Under the pieces are notes generated by a model. It searched no databases. It was not told the origin of the DNA and saw only the letters and a program-made list of their open reading frames with translations. Positions 34,853 to 44,492 of a DNA stretch of 64,000 nt are shown in pieces. The position numbers were made by a program, and so were the translations under genes. Numbering within the stretch: the first letter of the stretch is position 1; each line of letters begins with the position of its first letter. Origin of the DNA: Micromonospora qiuiae (GTDB lineage Bacteria; Actinomycetota; Actinomycetes; Mycobacteriales; Micromonosporaceae); the NCBI RefSeq assembly GCF_016863555.1, contig NZ_BOPC01000003.1, positions 1-64,000 of the forward strand, given 5' to 3'.

Positions 34853-35515
34853 TCATCCGGTCAGTTCGGCGTACCGCTGCTCCAGGTCTACCCGGGCGAG
34901 CGCCCCGACCAGCCAGGCGAGCCGCTCCGACTCGCCACCGCCCGCCAGCCCGGCCAGGTCCTCGGCGGAGCGGCCCAATCCGAGCCGGCGGGCCGCGGTG
35001 AGCGCCCGCCGGTCGGCAACGGGAGCGACCTCCGCCCACAACGCCTGCACCTCGCGCAGAAACAGGTCGACCACCTGACCGTCCACTCCGGGCAGCTCGG
35101 CGAGCAGCGCCCGCTCGCGGGACGGGTCGTGGCCGGCCGTCGAGCGCAGCCGCCGCAGGTCGCCCCGATAGCGTTCCACGATGCGGCGGGCGAGATCGCC
35201 GAGCAGATCGGCCAAGGCGTCGACATCCCCGCGCTGACCGCTGTCGCGCAGCACCCGGACCCGTTCGGCGTGCAGCGAGCGGGCCAACCGGGCCGCGCTG
35301 TCCCAGCCGGCGTCCGGCAACGCGTGGGCGCTGTCCAGGGCGCGTCGGTAGTCGCCCCGGCGGGCCAGCAGGACCGCGAGGCAGAGCAGTTGGAACAGGT
35401 TGGACGGATTGTTGGTGACCCGGAAGCCGTACTGCTCGGCGAAGCCTCGGCCGCTGCCGGCGAGCCGGCGTACCAGACGCTTCCTGTCCTCGACGGTGGA
35501 GACTGTGGTGGGCAT
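34853..35515 (-). CDS. HhH-GPD-like protein (DNA glycosylase fold, no Fe-S motif)
   Basis: A 220-residue soluble helical protein. The segment LLAELPGVDGQVVDLFLREVQ followed by ADRRALTAARRLGLG resembles the helix-hairpin-helix and catalytic Asp region of endonuclease III-type glycosylases. No C-terminal four-Cys cluster loop exists, and the conserved Lys/Asp pair is not certain. It could be a divergent base-excision repair protein or a degenerate relative. ATG at 35515. It lies 49 bp upstream of the pirin gene end (different transcription start). Confidence 0.6.
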   Translation of the reverse strand: MPTTVSTVEDRKRLVRRLAGSGRGFAEQYGFRVTNNPSNLFQLLCLAVLLARRGDYRRALDSAHALPDAGWDSAARLARSLHAERVRVLRDSGQRGDVDALADLLGDLARRIVERYRGDLRRLRSTAGHDPSRERALLAELPGVDGQVVDLFLREVQALWAEVAPVADRRALTAARRLGLGRSAEDLAGLAGGGESERLAWLVGALARVDLEQRYAELTG

Positions 35516-35564
35516 GCCGGCTACTACCCGCGTCCCGGCCGGTCACGCCTGCGCGCCGCCCAGG

Positions 35565-36518
35565 TCAGTCCCGCAGGCCGCCAGCGCGGTCCCGGGCCTT
35601 GAGCCGGACGGTGGGCAGCGCGGGGGCGGGCAGCGGCGGGTCGGGGTCGGCGGTGACGACCCCGAAGCGCCGCCCGGCCATCCAGTCCTCCCGGGCGGCC
35701 ATGATCTCCTCGTGGCTGCGGCCGACGAAGTTCCACCACATCACCAGAGGTTCGGCGAAGGGCGCGCCGCCGAGCAGCAGCAACCGGGTGCCGGGGATGC
35801 CGCGCACGGCGAGGGCGTCCCGGCCCGCGCCGAGCCAGAGCAGCGCACCGGGCGCGACCGACACGCCGTCCACCTCGGCGGTGCCGTCGAGGGCCAGCAG
35901 CGCGTACTCGAAGTCGCGGCGCAGGGGCAGCCCGACCGGGTCAACACCGCCCAACTCCAGTTCTGCGCCGAGCAGGGGCGTGTAGACCTGGGCCGGTGAG
36001 CGCTCACCACCGAACTCGCCCACCAGCAGGGTCACGCCCAGCTCACCGTCGCGCCAGCGGGGCAACTCGGCGTGGTGGGCGAAGTCGGCCGCGCCGGACC
36101 GTGCCTCATCGGGCAGTGCCACCCACAGCTGCACGCCGTGCATCAGCGGCGGGCGCTCGGCCGGGGATCGCTCGGAGTGCGCGATGCCGTGGCCGGAGGT
36201 CATCACGTTCAGCTGGCCGGGACGGATCGGTTGGACGTTGCCGAGGCTGTCGCGATGCAGGATCTCGCCGTCCAGCAGCCAGGTCACCGTCTGCAGGCCG
36301 GTGTGCGGATGCGGTGGCACCTCCATGCCCGGCCGCTCGGCCACGTCGTCGGGGCCGAAATGGTCCACGAAGCACCAGGCGCCGACCATCCGCCGGGTAC
36401 GCTGCGGCAGCAGCCGACGCACCGTGGTGTAGCGGCCCAGCGGCACGTCGTGGCCGGGCAGCAGGAGGCTGCCGGGATCGGCGGTGGCTACACCCGGCGG
36501 ACGGGTCTGCGCGGGCAT
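35565..36518 (-). CDS. Pirin-family cupin protein
   Basis: A 317-residue bicupin. The metal-binding MEVPPHPHTGLQTVTWLLDG segment (read in part as PPHPHTG) and MTSGHGIAHSE in the N-terminal cupin carry the conserved His set. Pirins include a quercetin dioxygenase-like activity and transcription cofactors; the function here is not determined. ATG at 36518. The gene precedes a strong terminator of the LPXTG gene. Confidence 0.92.
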   Translation of the reverse strand: MPAQTRPPGVATADPGSLLLPGHDVPLGRYTTVRRLLPQRTRRMVGAWCFVDHFGPDDVAERPGMEVPPHPHTGLQTVTWLLDGEILHRDSLGNVQPIRPGQLNVMTSGHGIAHSERSPAERPPLMHGVQLWVALPDEARSGAADFAHHAELPRWRDGELGVTLLVGEFGGERSPAQVYTPLLGAELELGGVDPVGLPLRRDFEYALLALDGTAEVDGVSVAPGALLWLGAGRDALAVRGIPGTRLLLLGGAPFAEPLVMWWNFVGRSHEEIMAAREDWMAGRRFGVVTADPDPPLPAPALPTVRLKARDRAGGLRD

Positions 36519-36698
36519 CGACTCGGTACAGCTCCACGTGCCGACTCTACGCCTGCCCCAGCCACCTGGCAGCCGCGCCGCTGAGCCGGTCGACGGCCCC
36601 AGCGGGGCCCGCCGGTGATTCGCAGCCTCCAGGTCACTCGGACGTTGAGCAGCACCTCGACCTCGCCCACGGACGCGGACACGAACGGGCCGGTGCCC

Positions 36699-36734
36699 GC
36701 CGGATCTCTCCGGCGGGCACCGGCACCCGGTGCG
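36699..36734 (-). terminator. Intrinsic terminator after LPXTG protein gene
   Basis: A perfect 16-bp stem (36699-36714 with 36719-36734) with a TCTC loop, 27 bp past the stop codon of the LPXTG protein gene on the minus strand. Confidence 0.8.
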
Positions 36735-36761
36735 TGCCGGGCCCTGCCCGGCGTGCTGGGG

Positions 36762-37403
36762 TCAGTGGGTGCCACCCGCGCCGAGGCGGTTGCGCCGCCG
36801 CCACAGCACCGTGCCGAGCAGCAGGAGCGTGCCCGTCGCGACGAGCCCGCCACCGATCTTCATCGGCGTCTCCAGGCTGCTGCCGGTCACCGGCAGGTGG
36901 TGCGGCGGCTTGTGGTGCGGCGGCTCGTGGTGCCGGCGCAGCACCCGCAACTCGGTGGAGGCGCTGAGGCCCGACGTACGCCCGGTGGCCGTGATGGTGT
37001 ACACCCCGGTCCGTCGCGGCGTGAACGGCCGGACGAACTCGCCCCGCGAGTTGGTCCGGGCGGTCAGGGTGGTGGTGTCGGAGGCGCGGTCCTCGGATTC
37101 GGTGTCCGGATCGTCGCTCGGGGCGCCGCCGCCCGCGCCGCCACCATCCATCGGGCGCCGTACGATCACGATGTCCACCGTCTCGTTCGGACCGAAGTTG
37201 CGTCCGATGATGTCCACCGTCTCGCCAACGAAGACGCTCGGGTCGCTCAGTGTCAGCGACGCCGGGCCCGGCGGATACGGCTGTGGCGGACCGGGAAGTG
37301 TGGATGTCGGCTGCGGCTGCGGCTGTGCCGCCCCCGCCGCGGCCGGCACAGCCACCACGGCCATTCCGACCGTGATTGCCATGATGATGCGGGTTAGCCG
37401 CAT
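36762..37403 (-). CDS. Sortase-anchored LPXTG surface protein
   Basis: A 213-residue surface protein. The signal peptide (1-27, ending AGA) is followed by a Pro/Gln-rich stretch, a predicted Ig-like fold (about 45-145) with GETVDIIGRNFGPNETV and GEFVRPFTP strands, then His/Pro-rich spacers. The LPVTG sortase motif precedes a membrane helix and RRRNR tail, the standard wall-sorting signal. ATG at 37403 has GGAGGG eight bases upstream. It lies 13 bp after the DUF4012 gene on the same strand, so the two are likely an operon. No sortase gene is in the window. Confidence 0.88.
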   Translation of the reverse strand: MRLTRIIMAITVGMAVVAVPAAAGAAQPQPQPTSTLPGPPQPYPPGPASLTLSDPSVFVGETVDIIGRNFGPNETVDIVIVRRPMDGGGAGGGAPSDDPDTESEDRASDTTTLTARTNSRGEFVRPFTPRRTGVYTITATGRTSGLSASTELRVLRRHHEPPHHKPPHHLPVTGSSLETPMKIGGGLVATGTLLLLGTVLWRRRNRLGAGGTH

Positions 37404-37416
37404 TATTCGTTCCCTC

Positions 37417-39195
37417 CTACTGTGAACAGCTGGATGCGGTGACAACATGGGTGGTCCACGGGGTGGCAGTCGGGGTCAGCCACAGCTCGGCGGTTCCGCT
37501 GTCCGTCGGTCCGGTCAGCAGGGCAATCTCCAGGGTTCGGGATTCCCCGGGGCCGACCTCGACGTTCACCGTCGCTACCTGCCGGCGCCGCTCGGTGCCG
37601 GTGGCCACCGGCGTCCGGGCTCCGTCGAGGTGGGCATCGAGCACCGCCCCGCCGGCCGGGCCGTAGACCGAGACCAGGGTCCGGATCGTGTACGGATCCC
37701 CGGCCATCGCCAGACCGAGCACGGACTTGCTGAGTCCGGACGCCGGCGCGGTGGACCGGATGATCACCCGGAGCCTGAGTTCCCGGCGCCGATCGCTCTG
37801 GCAGTCGCCGACCACCAGGTCGGCGGTCTGCCGTAGGTAGTAGCCGAGCTTCGCGCCGCTGCCGTCGTTGAGGAACACGCCGACCGTCGGCACGGTGTCC
37901 TGTTCCGGAAGCGTCCCGGCCATCCGGCTGTCGCCGAACGTCCGCTGCTCCTCCGGTCGGGCACTCCAGAACAATAACCGACGTTCCTGCACAGAACGGT
38001 CTAAAGCGGCCACAAGGCCGCTAGGGGGAATCTTTCGTGTGAAGAGGACATCAAACACGGCCGCCGCCGCAGCGGCGAAAAAGGCGTCCTGCTCGGCCGG
38101 GTCCGTCACTCGCTGGTAGGTGTCGCCGAGCAGAGTCCGGACCGCGTTCTCGGCGCTCAGCGACACCCCACCGACCACCCGCACCGGACCGGTGGCGGCC
38201 AACAAATGCGACAGCGCCACCGGGTCGACGGCGAGCACCCCGTCGACGCTCTCGCCGCTGTGCCGTCGGTACATCTCCCGCAGCAGCGCCGCTGCGGTCG
38301 GGAAGTGCGGGCTGAGGTTGACATCCGCGGGATAGGTGCCGGGCAGTTCGCCCCAGAGGGCGCGCACCTCGGCCGGGATCTTCAGCGGAGTGGTGAACAT
38401 GCCGATACTCGCGCCGCTGCCCTGGGCACCCATCCGGACCTGGCCCCGGTTCGCCTCGATCACGGCGTACGCACCGAAGATGCCGCCCGTGGCGCGCAGC
38501 TCGGCGAGGTTCTGGGACACCAGCAGATAGCGCCGCGGGCCGTCCGCGCCGAGTAACGGCGGCAGCAGCCGGCCGGCCCGCTCGGCCGCCGAGGTCATCG
38601 TGGCCAACCGGTCGAGTTCGCCGCGTAACGTCTCAAGCGCCAGCCGGACCTGTCGGAGCAGCCGGTCGCCGTTGACTGCGGCGAGCTCGGCCCGGGTCCG
38701 CTGCACCGCCGCGTCCACCTCGACCAGCTCGTCGCTGATCGCTCCCAGTCCGGCCAGGTCCAGCCGACCATCGTGGGGCAGCAGGCCACCGAGGTCGACC
38801 CGCACCAGCGCCGGAAGAGCCTGGCGAGCCAGGTCGTCGACCGCGATGGCAATCTGCCGCACCGCCGAGAGGTTGGCCCCGGCGTACGGCACCTGCCGGC
38901 CCAACCGCCATCCGGGATCCCCGGTGGCCCGGCGGGCCGCCCTGGACTGTTCCTGGAGCGCGGCGAGGGCACGCTGGGCCCGGTCGACGTCGCCGCTGAC
39001 CAGGTGAGCGCTCAGCGCGCCGGCGAGCCCGGTGGCGTTGACCAGGTGGGTGCGGGCCTGCCAGCCCCGGAACCCGACCCATCCGGCGAGGCTCAACACC
39101 AGCGAGCCGACCACCAGCGAGCCGAGCAGCGCACGACGCAGGCGTACGCGCCGACGGCGACGCCGACGGCGTTGCGAAGTCTCGTGCTCCGTCAC
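37417..39195 (-). CDS. DUF4012 membrane protein
   Basis: A 592-residue protein. An Arg-rich N-terminal tail (RRRRRRRRVRLRR) precedes one membrane helix (about 26-48). The large extracytoplasmic part carries the DUF4012 region with RYLLVSQNLAELRATGGIFG and VDGVLAVDPVALSHLLAATGPV. DUF4012 proteins accompany exopolysaccharide and LytR-CpsA-Psr-like genes; activity unknown. GTG at 39195 has GAGG five bases upstream. It sits between an LPXTG protein gene downstream and a glycosyltransferase/BY-kinase region upstream, consistent with capsule assembly. Confidence 0.88.
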   Translation of the reverse strand: MTEHETSQRRRRRRRRVRLRRALLGSLVVGSLVLSLAGWVGFRGWQARTHLVNATGLAGALSAHLVSGDVDRAQRALAALQEQSRAARRATGDPGWRLGRQVPYAGANLSAVRQIAIAVDDLARQALPALVRVDLGGLLPHDGRLDLAGLGAISDELVEVDAAVQRTRAELAAVNGDRLLRQVRLALETLRGELDRLATMTSAAERAGRLLPPLLGADGPRRYLLVSQNLAELRATGGIFGAYAVIEANRGQVRMGAQGSGASIGMFTTPLKIPAEVRALWGELPGTYPADVNLSPHFPTAAALLREMYRRHSGESVDGVLAVDPVALSHLLAATGPVRVVGGVSLSAENAVRTLLGDTYQRVTDPAEQDAFFAAAAAAVFDVLFTRKIPPSGLVAALDRSVQERRLLFWSARPEEQRTFGDSRMAGTLPEQDTVPTVGVFLNDGSGAKLGYYLRQTADLVVGDCQSDRRRELRLRVIIRSTAPASGLSKSVLGLAMAGDPYTIRTLVSVYGPAGGAVLDAHLDGARTPVATGTERRRQVATVNVEVGPGESRTLEIALLTGPTDSGTAELWLTPTATPWTTHVVTASSCSQ

Positions 39196-39282
39196 AACCA
39201 CCTCGCTTGCCGAAACGGACAGAAGGCACCATTGTTCTAACACCTGATACGGCTTTTGCGGCTCGAATAGTGTTTTAAGAAG

Positions 39283-40524
39283 CTATGAGAGTTTTATTCG
39301 CTGTTGTTCCGGGCGGGCGGCGGCAACCGATTCCCGCAGCAGCCGCTCGATCCGGTCCACCCCGGCCGGCAGCGACATCTCCCGCAGGTAGGCCTCCCGG
39401 CCGCGCCGGCCCATCTCGACTCGGGCCGGCGGAGGAATGTGCGCCGCCAGCCAGAACCGGTCGGCCAAGCTCGCCCAGTCCTCCGGCGGGCAGGACAGCC
39501 CGGCGCGGGTCCGCTCGACCAGGGCAGCGGTGTCGCCGCCGGCCGATGCCACCACCGGCACGCCGCACGACAGCACCGCCGGGAGCTTGGCCGGTACGCT
39601 GCTGTGCAGCTCCGGCAGGTCACGCAGCATCACCAGCTGGTAGTCGGCCGCCGCATACAACTCGGGCATGTCCAGCGGGGACCGCCGCTCCACGAACCGC
39701 ACGTTGTCGGCCCGCAGCTCGGCGGCGAGCCCGCGCACCCGCGGCTCGTCCGCGCCCGAACCGACCAGGACCACGTCCACGGTGCCGGGGAGGGCCGCCG
39801 CCGCCCGTACCGCCGTCATCAGCCCCTGCCGGGCACCGATCGTGCCCGCGTACATCACCACGCACCGCTCGTCGCGGCGGACCAGCCGGCGCGCGGCCGC
39901 GCTGGCCGTCTTGGGCTGAAAGATCCGCTCCTCGGTCCAGTTGAGCACCAGCCGGACCCGGTCCGGGTCGACGCCGAGCGCGACGACGGCATCGCGCAAC
40001 GACGGCGCGGTGACCGCCACCAGGGTGGCGGAGCGGTAGGTGCGGATCATGGCGGCACGCACCCGCGCCGCCCACCGCCCGTCGTCAGAGCCGTCCACCG
40101 CCTGCTCCGGCCACACGTCCGGCACGTGCAGGACGACCGGCACCCGACCGAGCAGGCGTAGCAGCGCCGCCGTGGCGAACGCCGCGGCCGGCGGCTGGTA
40201 CACGTACAGCGCGTCGACGCCGGCGAGGTAGCGGCGCCCGACCAGCGCCGCGCTCCCGGCGAAGGAGAGCCAGGACGCCATCCGGCCGCGCATGCCATCG
40301 TCGCCGGTGCTGTACCGCAGAACCCGCCGCACGGTCAGCCCTCGGTCGTGGGTCTCGTGCCGCCAGCGCTGGCGCCAACCCGGATAGGCGTGCCCGCCGG
40401 GGTAGTCGGGAAAACCGGTGAGCACCCGCACCTCGTGGCCCCGGGCGGCCAGTTCCTCGGCCAGGCTGCCGGGTATGAACGCCGGCTCCGGCGGAAAGTG
40501 GTACGTCAGGATCCCGATCCGCAC
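39283..40524 (-). CDS. Glycosyltransferase family 4, WbuB-like
   Basis: A 413-residue GT-B glycosyltransferase. The opening RIGILTYHFPPEPAFIPGSL with GHEVRVLTGFPDYP is typical of WbuB. The C-terminal Rossmann domain contains VLVGSGADEPRV, then a conserved Glu region (SVPAKLPAVLSCGVPV) that normally binds the nucleotide sugar. It likely adds a sugar to a lipid-linked exopolysaccharide unit. GTG at 40524 is used; a much longer frame to 41172 has no site and overlaps the phosphatase gene antisense. Divergent from the LMW-PTP gene. Confidence 0.9.
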   Translation of the reverse strand: MRIGILTYHFPPEPAFIPGSLAEELAARGHEVRVLTGFPDYPGGHAYPGWRQRWRHETHDRGLTVRRVLRYSTGDDGMRGRMASWLSFAGSAALVGRRYLAGVDALYVYQPPAAAFATAALLRLLGRVPVVLHVPDVWPEQAVDGSDDGRWAARVRAAMIRTYRSATLVAVTAPSLRDAVVALGVDPDRVRLVLNWTEERIFQPKTASAAARRLVRRDERCVVMYAGTIGARQGLMTAVRAAAALPGTVDVVLVGSGADEPRVRGLAAELRADNVRFVERRSPLDMPELYAAADYQLVMLRDLPELHSSVPAKLPAVLSCGVPVVASAGGDTAALVERTRAGLSCPPEDWASLADRFWLAAHIPPPARVEMGRRGREAYLREMSLPAGVDRIERLLRESVAAARPEQQRIKLS

Positions 40525-40680
40525 CCTCGCACCCCCGTCACGGCCGGCCGATTCGGCGCGGCGCCGGGGACCACCGGCACCACGGCTGCGTACGATGCCG
40601 GCAACCCCTCCCGAGGCGGTCGGCGGCGACTGTCCCGGATCGCCGCGCCGGCCGCGACCGCATCGTCGAAGGGGTTCCAC

Positions 40681-41235
40681 ATGGCCACCGCAGTGCTGTT
40701 CGTCTGCCACGCCAACCTGTGCCGCTCGCCGATGGCCGAGTACACCGCGCGCCGGCTGCTCGCCGGCTGGCCGGTGACGGTGGCCAGCGCCGGCACCGAC
40801 GCCGTGGCCGGGCTGGCCATGCACCCGTTCGCGGCCCGGATCGCCGCCGAGATGGGCGCGGATCCGGCAGGCTTCCGCAGCCGCCGACTGGCGCCCGAGC
40901 ACCTCAACCACGCGGCGCTGGTGCTGACCGCGACCCGGCGCCAGCGCTCCGTCTGCACCGCGCTGGCGCCGGCGGCGTTGCACCGCACGTTCACGCTGCG
41001 CCAGTTCGGCCGGCTGATCGCGGCCGTCGAGCCACCGGTACAGGAGCACGCCGACCCACTGCGGGCGGCGGTGGCAGCCGCCGCGCTGGCCCGAGGGCGG
41101 CTGCAACCGGCCCTCGGGGACGCCGACGACCTGCGGGACCCGCTCACCGGCACCCCCGACGACTTCCGGCACTGCGCCCGGGAGATCGAACGGTGCCTGC
41201 GACCGCTGGCGGCGCTCATCGGGACAGCCGGCTGA
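40681..41235 (+). CDS. Low-molecular-weight protein tyrosine phosphatase (Wzb-like)
   Basis: A 184-residue LMW-PTP. The phosphate loop VCHANLCRSP holds the nucleophile Cys9 and Arg15, and DPLTGTPDDF is the general-acid Asp loop. Such enzymes dephosphorylate BY-kinases in capsule synthesis. The BY-kinase gene is convergent and overlaps its 3' end by 20 bp. ATG at 40681 has GAAGGGG six bases upstream. Length is somewhat above the usual 150-165 residues, with an insertion around residues 90-140. Confidence 0.92.
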   Translation: MATAVLFVCHANLCRSPMAEYTARRLLAGWPVTVASAGTDAVAGLAMHPFAARIAAEMGADPAGFRSRRLAPEHLNHAALVLTATRRQRSVCTALAPAALHRTFTLRQFGRLIAAVEPPVQEHADPLRAAVAAAALARGRLQPALGDADDLRDPLTGTPDDFRHCAREIERCLRPLAALIGTAG

Positions 41236-42670
41236 GTTCCTCGACGTGCTCGACCGCGTCGTTGGCGCCCACGCGCTCGGCGTGCCGCCCCGCCGCGGCC
41301 CGGCTCGCCGCCGCCGGTGGCGTCGCTGCCAACCGGTAGGCCTCGTACTGGTACGCCTCGGACTTGGGCGTCCGCGCCATGTTCAGCACGCAGCCGAGCA
41401 GCCGTACGGACACCGCGTCGAGCGCGCGGGCCGCGGCGGCCACCTGTGGCCGTGCGGTGCGTCCCTGCTGGCTGATCAGCAGGGCACCGTCGGCCTGCAC
41501 GGCGACCACCACGCCGTCGGTGACCGCGAGCAACGGCGCGGTGTCGATGATGACGATGTCGGCGGACTCCCGCAGGGTCAGCAGCAGATCGGCCATGGCC
41601 TTCGAGCCGAGCAGTTCGCTCGGGTTGGGCGGGGTCGCCCCGCTGGGCAGCACGAGCAGCGACTTGTCGCCCCAGCGCTGGACCACGTCACCGACGTGCA
41701 CGTCCCCGAGCAACACATCGGTCAGCCCGACCGCGGAGTCGACGCCCAGATAATCGCCGACCTTCGATCGGCGAAGATCCGCGTCGACCAGCAGCACCCG
41801 CCAGCCCGCTTCAGCCAGGGCGATCGCCAGGTTGCAGGACAGGGTGCTCTTCCCCTCGCCCTGCAGAGCGCTCGTGACGGCGATGACCCGGGCCGGCTCG
41901 TGCGCGTCGACGAAGCGCAGGTTGGTCCGCAGCTTGCGGACGGCCTCGGCCCGGGCCGAGGTCGCGGCAGCACCGACGATCAGTGGGGCGGTCCGGGCCG
42001 CGGGGTCGAGCGGTATCTCGCCGAGCAGCGGACTGCCGGTCACCCGCCGCAGGGCGGCGGCGTCCCGCAACCGCACGTCGGTCATGCCCCGCAGGATCGC
42101 CAGGCCCGTCCCGGCCAGCAGGCCGAGCAGGGTGCCGATGAGGATGTTGCGGACCGGCTGCGGCGAGACCGGGCTCGGGCTGACCCGGGGCCCGCCGATG
42201 ACCTCGATCTTGATCGGACCCGGGGTCCCGTCCAGGCGGGTCTCCACCTTGTTGACGAGTTCGACGAACCTCGCCGAGAGGGCCTCGACGACCCGCAGCG
42301 CCCGGGTCTGATCGGTGTCCGTCACCGACGCCTGGAGCAGGACCGTGCCGGTCTCCGTCGAGGTCGTGATCCGGCGCTGGACCTGCTCGGCGGTCAGCCC
42401 GAGTTGGTTGTCGGTCACCACGCTCTGCGCCAGCCGGTCACTGGTCAGCAACTCCTCGTAGGACTTCACCCGCTGCTGGAGGAAAAGGCTGCCCTGGTAG
42501 GCGTCGGTGACGCCCTGGCTGGGTGTGGTGACGAAGAAAGTGACCGTGGCGAGGTAACGCGGTTGGGCCCGGACGGTGACCAGGGCAGTGACGCCGAGGG
42601 ACACCATAAGCGTGACCAGAATGATCCACCAGTTTCGGCGGACGAGGCGCAGTTGGCGGACCAGGTCCAT
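41216..42670 (-). CDS. Polysaccharide biosynthesis tyrosine autokinase (BY-kinase)
   Basis: A 484-residue fused Wzz/Wzc-type protein. Two membrane helices (about 17-37 and 175-195) flank an extracytoplasmic Wzz domain. The C-terminal ATPase has Walker A QGEGKST (Lys274), Walker A' VLLVDADLRR and Walker B VIIDTAPLL. The C-terminus carries Tyr residues in SEAYQYEAYRLAATPP that are candidates for autophosphorylation. ATG at 42670 has GGAGG eight bases upstream. It regulates chain length and export of an exopolysaccharide, with the convergent LMW-PTP as likely partner. Confidence 0.94.
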   Translation of the reverse strand: MDLVRQLRLVRRNWWIILVTLMVSLGVTALVTVRAQPRYLATVTFFVTTPSQGVTDAYQGSLFLQQRVKSYEELLTSDRLAQSVVTDNQLGLTAEQVQRRITTSTETGTVLLQASVTDTDQTRALRVVEALSARFVELVNKVETRLDGTPGPIKIEVIGGPRVSPSPVSPQPVRNILIGTLLGLLAGTGLAILRGMTDVRLRDAAALRRVTGSPLLGEIPLDPAARTAPLIVGAAATSARAEAVRKLRTNLRFVDAHEPARVIAVTSALQGEGKSTLSCNLAIALAEAGWRVLLVDADLRRSKVGDYLGVDSAVGLTDVLLGDVHVGDVVQRWGDKSLLVLPSGATPPNPSELLGSKAMADLLLTLRESADIVIIDTAPLLAVTDGVVVAVQADGALLISQQGRTARPQVAAAARALDAVSVRLLGCVLNMARTPKSEAYQYEAYRLAATPPAAASRAAAGRHAERVGANDAVEHVEELSRLSR

Positions 42671-43016
42671 CAGACATGCCTCCGGGCCGGGCCGGCGACA
42701 CCAAAAAAGTTCACAAAAACTCCCAAGGTCGACCAATCTTGTAAAGCTATTAAAGCGGTCCTTAGAGGCTTGTGTCCTGGATTGTCAGTTTCCTTGACGA
42801 GGAGTACGCCCGGTAGTACCAACCGGACCATGGGTCCCTCGGAATCGCCTTCGGCACGGAAAAGTGCGGACCTCGACCAGCGGGTGGAGCTCCGCGACGG
42901 GCCGGGACCCGCGCGGCGGGCCGTTGCGCGGTGGATAGGATCACGGACGGTGTGCCGGGAAGGCTGGTCGGCGATGACACGCTGTTGTCCCCCGACCGAC
43001 GAGGTGGACCCTCCAC
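42671..43016. other. Divergent intergenic region with AT-rich leader
   Basis: Between the BY-kinase and nhaA starts. The 42700-42800 part is unusually AT-rich for this genome (runs of A6, T5 on one strand; GCTTTAATAGCTTTAC on the minus strand). It probably holds the BY-kinase promoter and may bind an AT-hook or Lsr2-type silencer. No gene seen. Confidence 0.5.
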
Positions 43017-44345
43017 ATGACCGACCACAGCCCACGCCCCGAGCACCGCGGCGTCCGCCGCCTCTTCACGCGTACCTCCTGGCCGGAGGCCCGATTCCTG
43101 GCCGACATGCTGCGCACCGAGACCGTCGGTGGCGCGCTGCTGCTGTTCGGCGCCGTGACCGCGCTGCTCTGGGCGAACTCGCCCTGGGGCGACGCCTACG
43201 CCGAACTGGGCCGATGGGTGCCCTGGACCGGCGGCGCCGCGCTGCACCTCGACCTCGATCTGGCCACCTGGGCCGCCGACGGGCTACTGGCCATCTTCTT
43301 CTTCGTGGTCGGCCTGGAACTGAAGCGCGAGTTCGTCGCCGGCGAACTGCGCGACCCGCACCGAGCTGCCCTGCCGGTGATCGCGGCGGTCGGCGGCATG
43401 ATGATACCGGCGCTGATCTATGTGGGGGTGAACCTCGCCGCCGGCGGCGAGGGGCTACGCGGCTGGGCCATCCCGACCGCCACCGACATCGCCTTCGCGC
43501 TGGCCGTGCTGGCCGTGATCGGCGCCTACCTGCCGCAGGGCCTACGCGCCTTCCTGCTCACCCTGGCGGTGGTCGACGACCTGCTCGCGATCACCATCAT
43601 CGCGGTCTTCTACACCGACGACTTCAGCCTGCTCCCGCTGCTCGGCGCCGTGGCGCCGATCGCGCTGTTCGGGCTGCTGGTGCAACGTCGCCGCACCTGG
43701 TGGTGGGCGCTCATCCCGCTCGCGGCCGTCGCCTGGGCGTTGGTGCACTCCTCCGGCGTGCACGCCACGGTCGCCGGCGTGCTGCTCGGCTTCACCGTTC
43801 CGGTGCTCGCCGGCAAGGGTCGCGACGGGCGACCCGCACCCGGCCTCGCCGAGCGTCTGGAACACCGGTGGCGGCCGATCTCGGCCGGGTTCGTCGTACC
43901 GGTCTTCGCGTTCTTCGCCGCCGGGGTGTCCCTGCGCGGTGCCGACCTGGGCGCGGTGGTCACCGATCCGATCGTCCTCGGCGTCGTGCTCGGTCTGGTG
44001 ATCGGCAAATGCGTCGGCATCCTCGGGTCGACCTTCCTGCTGGCCCGGTTCAGCCGGGCCCGACTCGACGAGGACATCTCCTGGTCGGACCTGCTCGGCG
44101 TGTCGTTGCTGGCCGGCATCGGCTTCACCGTCTCGCTGCTGATCGGCGAACTCGCCTTCGGCTCCGACAGCGGGGAGGGGGACAACGTGAAGGCCGCCGT
44201 GCTGGCCGGCTCGCTGATCTCGGCGCTACTGGCCACGGTGGTGCTGTCCCGGCGCAACCGGGCCTACCGGGCGATCGCGTGCAAGGAGCAGGTCGACCTC
44301 GACCAGGACGGCGTGCCGGACGTCTACCAGCAGCCCGGCACCTGA
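43017..44345 (+). CDS. nhaA: Na+/H+ antiporter NhaA
   Basis: A 442-residue integral membrane antiporter. The paired Asp of [13 protein letters not shown] corresponds to the ion-binding site. Characteristic [19 protein letters not shown] and [16 protein letters not shown] segments are present. It extrudes Na+ in exchange for protons and supports pH and salt homeostasis. ATG at 43017 with GAGGTGG upstream. The C-terminal tail (about 415-442) is acidic and hydrophilic. Confidence 0.96.
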   Translation: MTDHSPRPEHRGVRRLFTRTSWPEARFLADMLRTETVGGALLLFGAVTALLWANSPWGDAYAELGRWVPWTGGAALHLDLDLATWAADGLLAIFFFVVGLELKREFVAGELRDPHRAALPVIAAVGGMMIPALIYVGVNLAAGGEGLRGWAIPTATDIAFALAVLAVIGAYLPQGLRAFLLTLAVVDDLLAITIIAVFYTDDFSLLPLLGAVAPIALFGLLVQRRRTWWWALIPLAAVAWALVHSSGVHATVAGVLLGFTVPVLAGKGRDGRPAPGLAERLEHRWRPISAGFVVPVFAFFAAGVSLRGADLGAVVTDPIVLGVVLGLVIGKCVGILGSTFLLARFSRARLDEDISWSDLLGVSLLAGIGFTVSLLIGELAFGSDSGEGDNVKAAVLAGSLISALLATVVLSRRNRAYRAIACKEQVDLDQDGVPDVYQQPGT

Positions 44346-44492
44346 CGGCCCGCCGACCAGCGGCCCCACGGTCAGGCGTCGGGCTCCGGGCGCCCCTTGG
44401 GCTGGTTCGCCGGACGCCCGGGATGGGCCCTGGCGCCTTACCCAGCCGTCGAACGGCTAGTCCGCGCCGGGTCCGTCCGTCATGCCCCCGAC

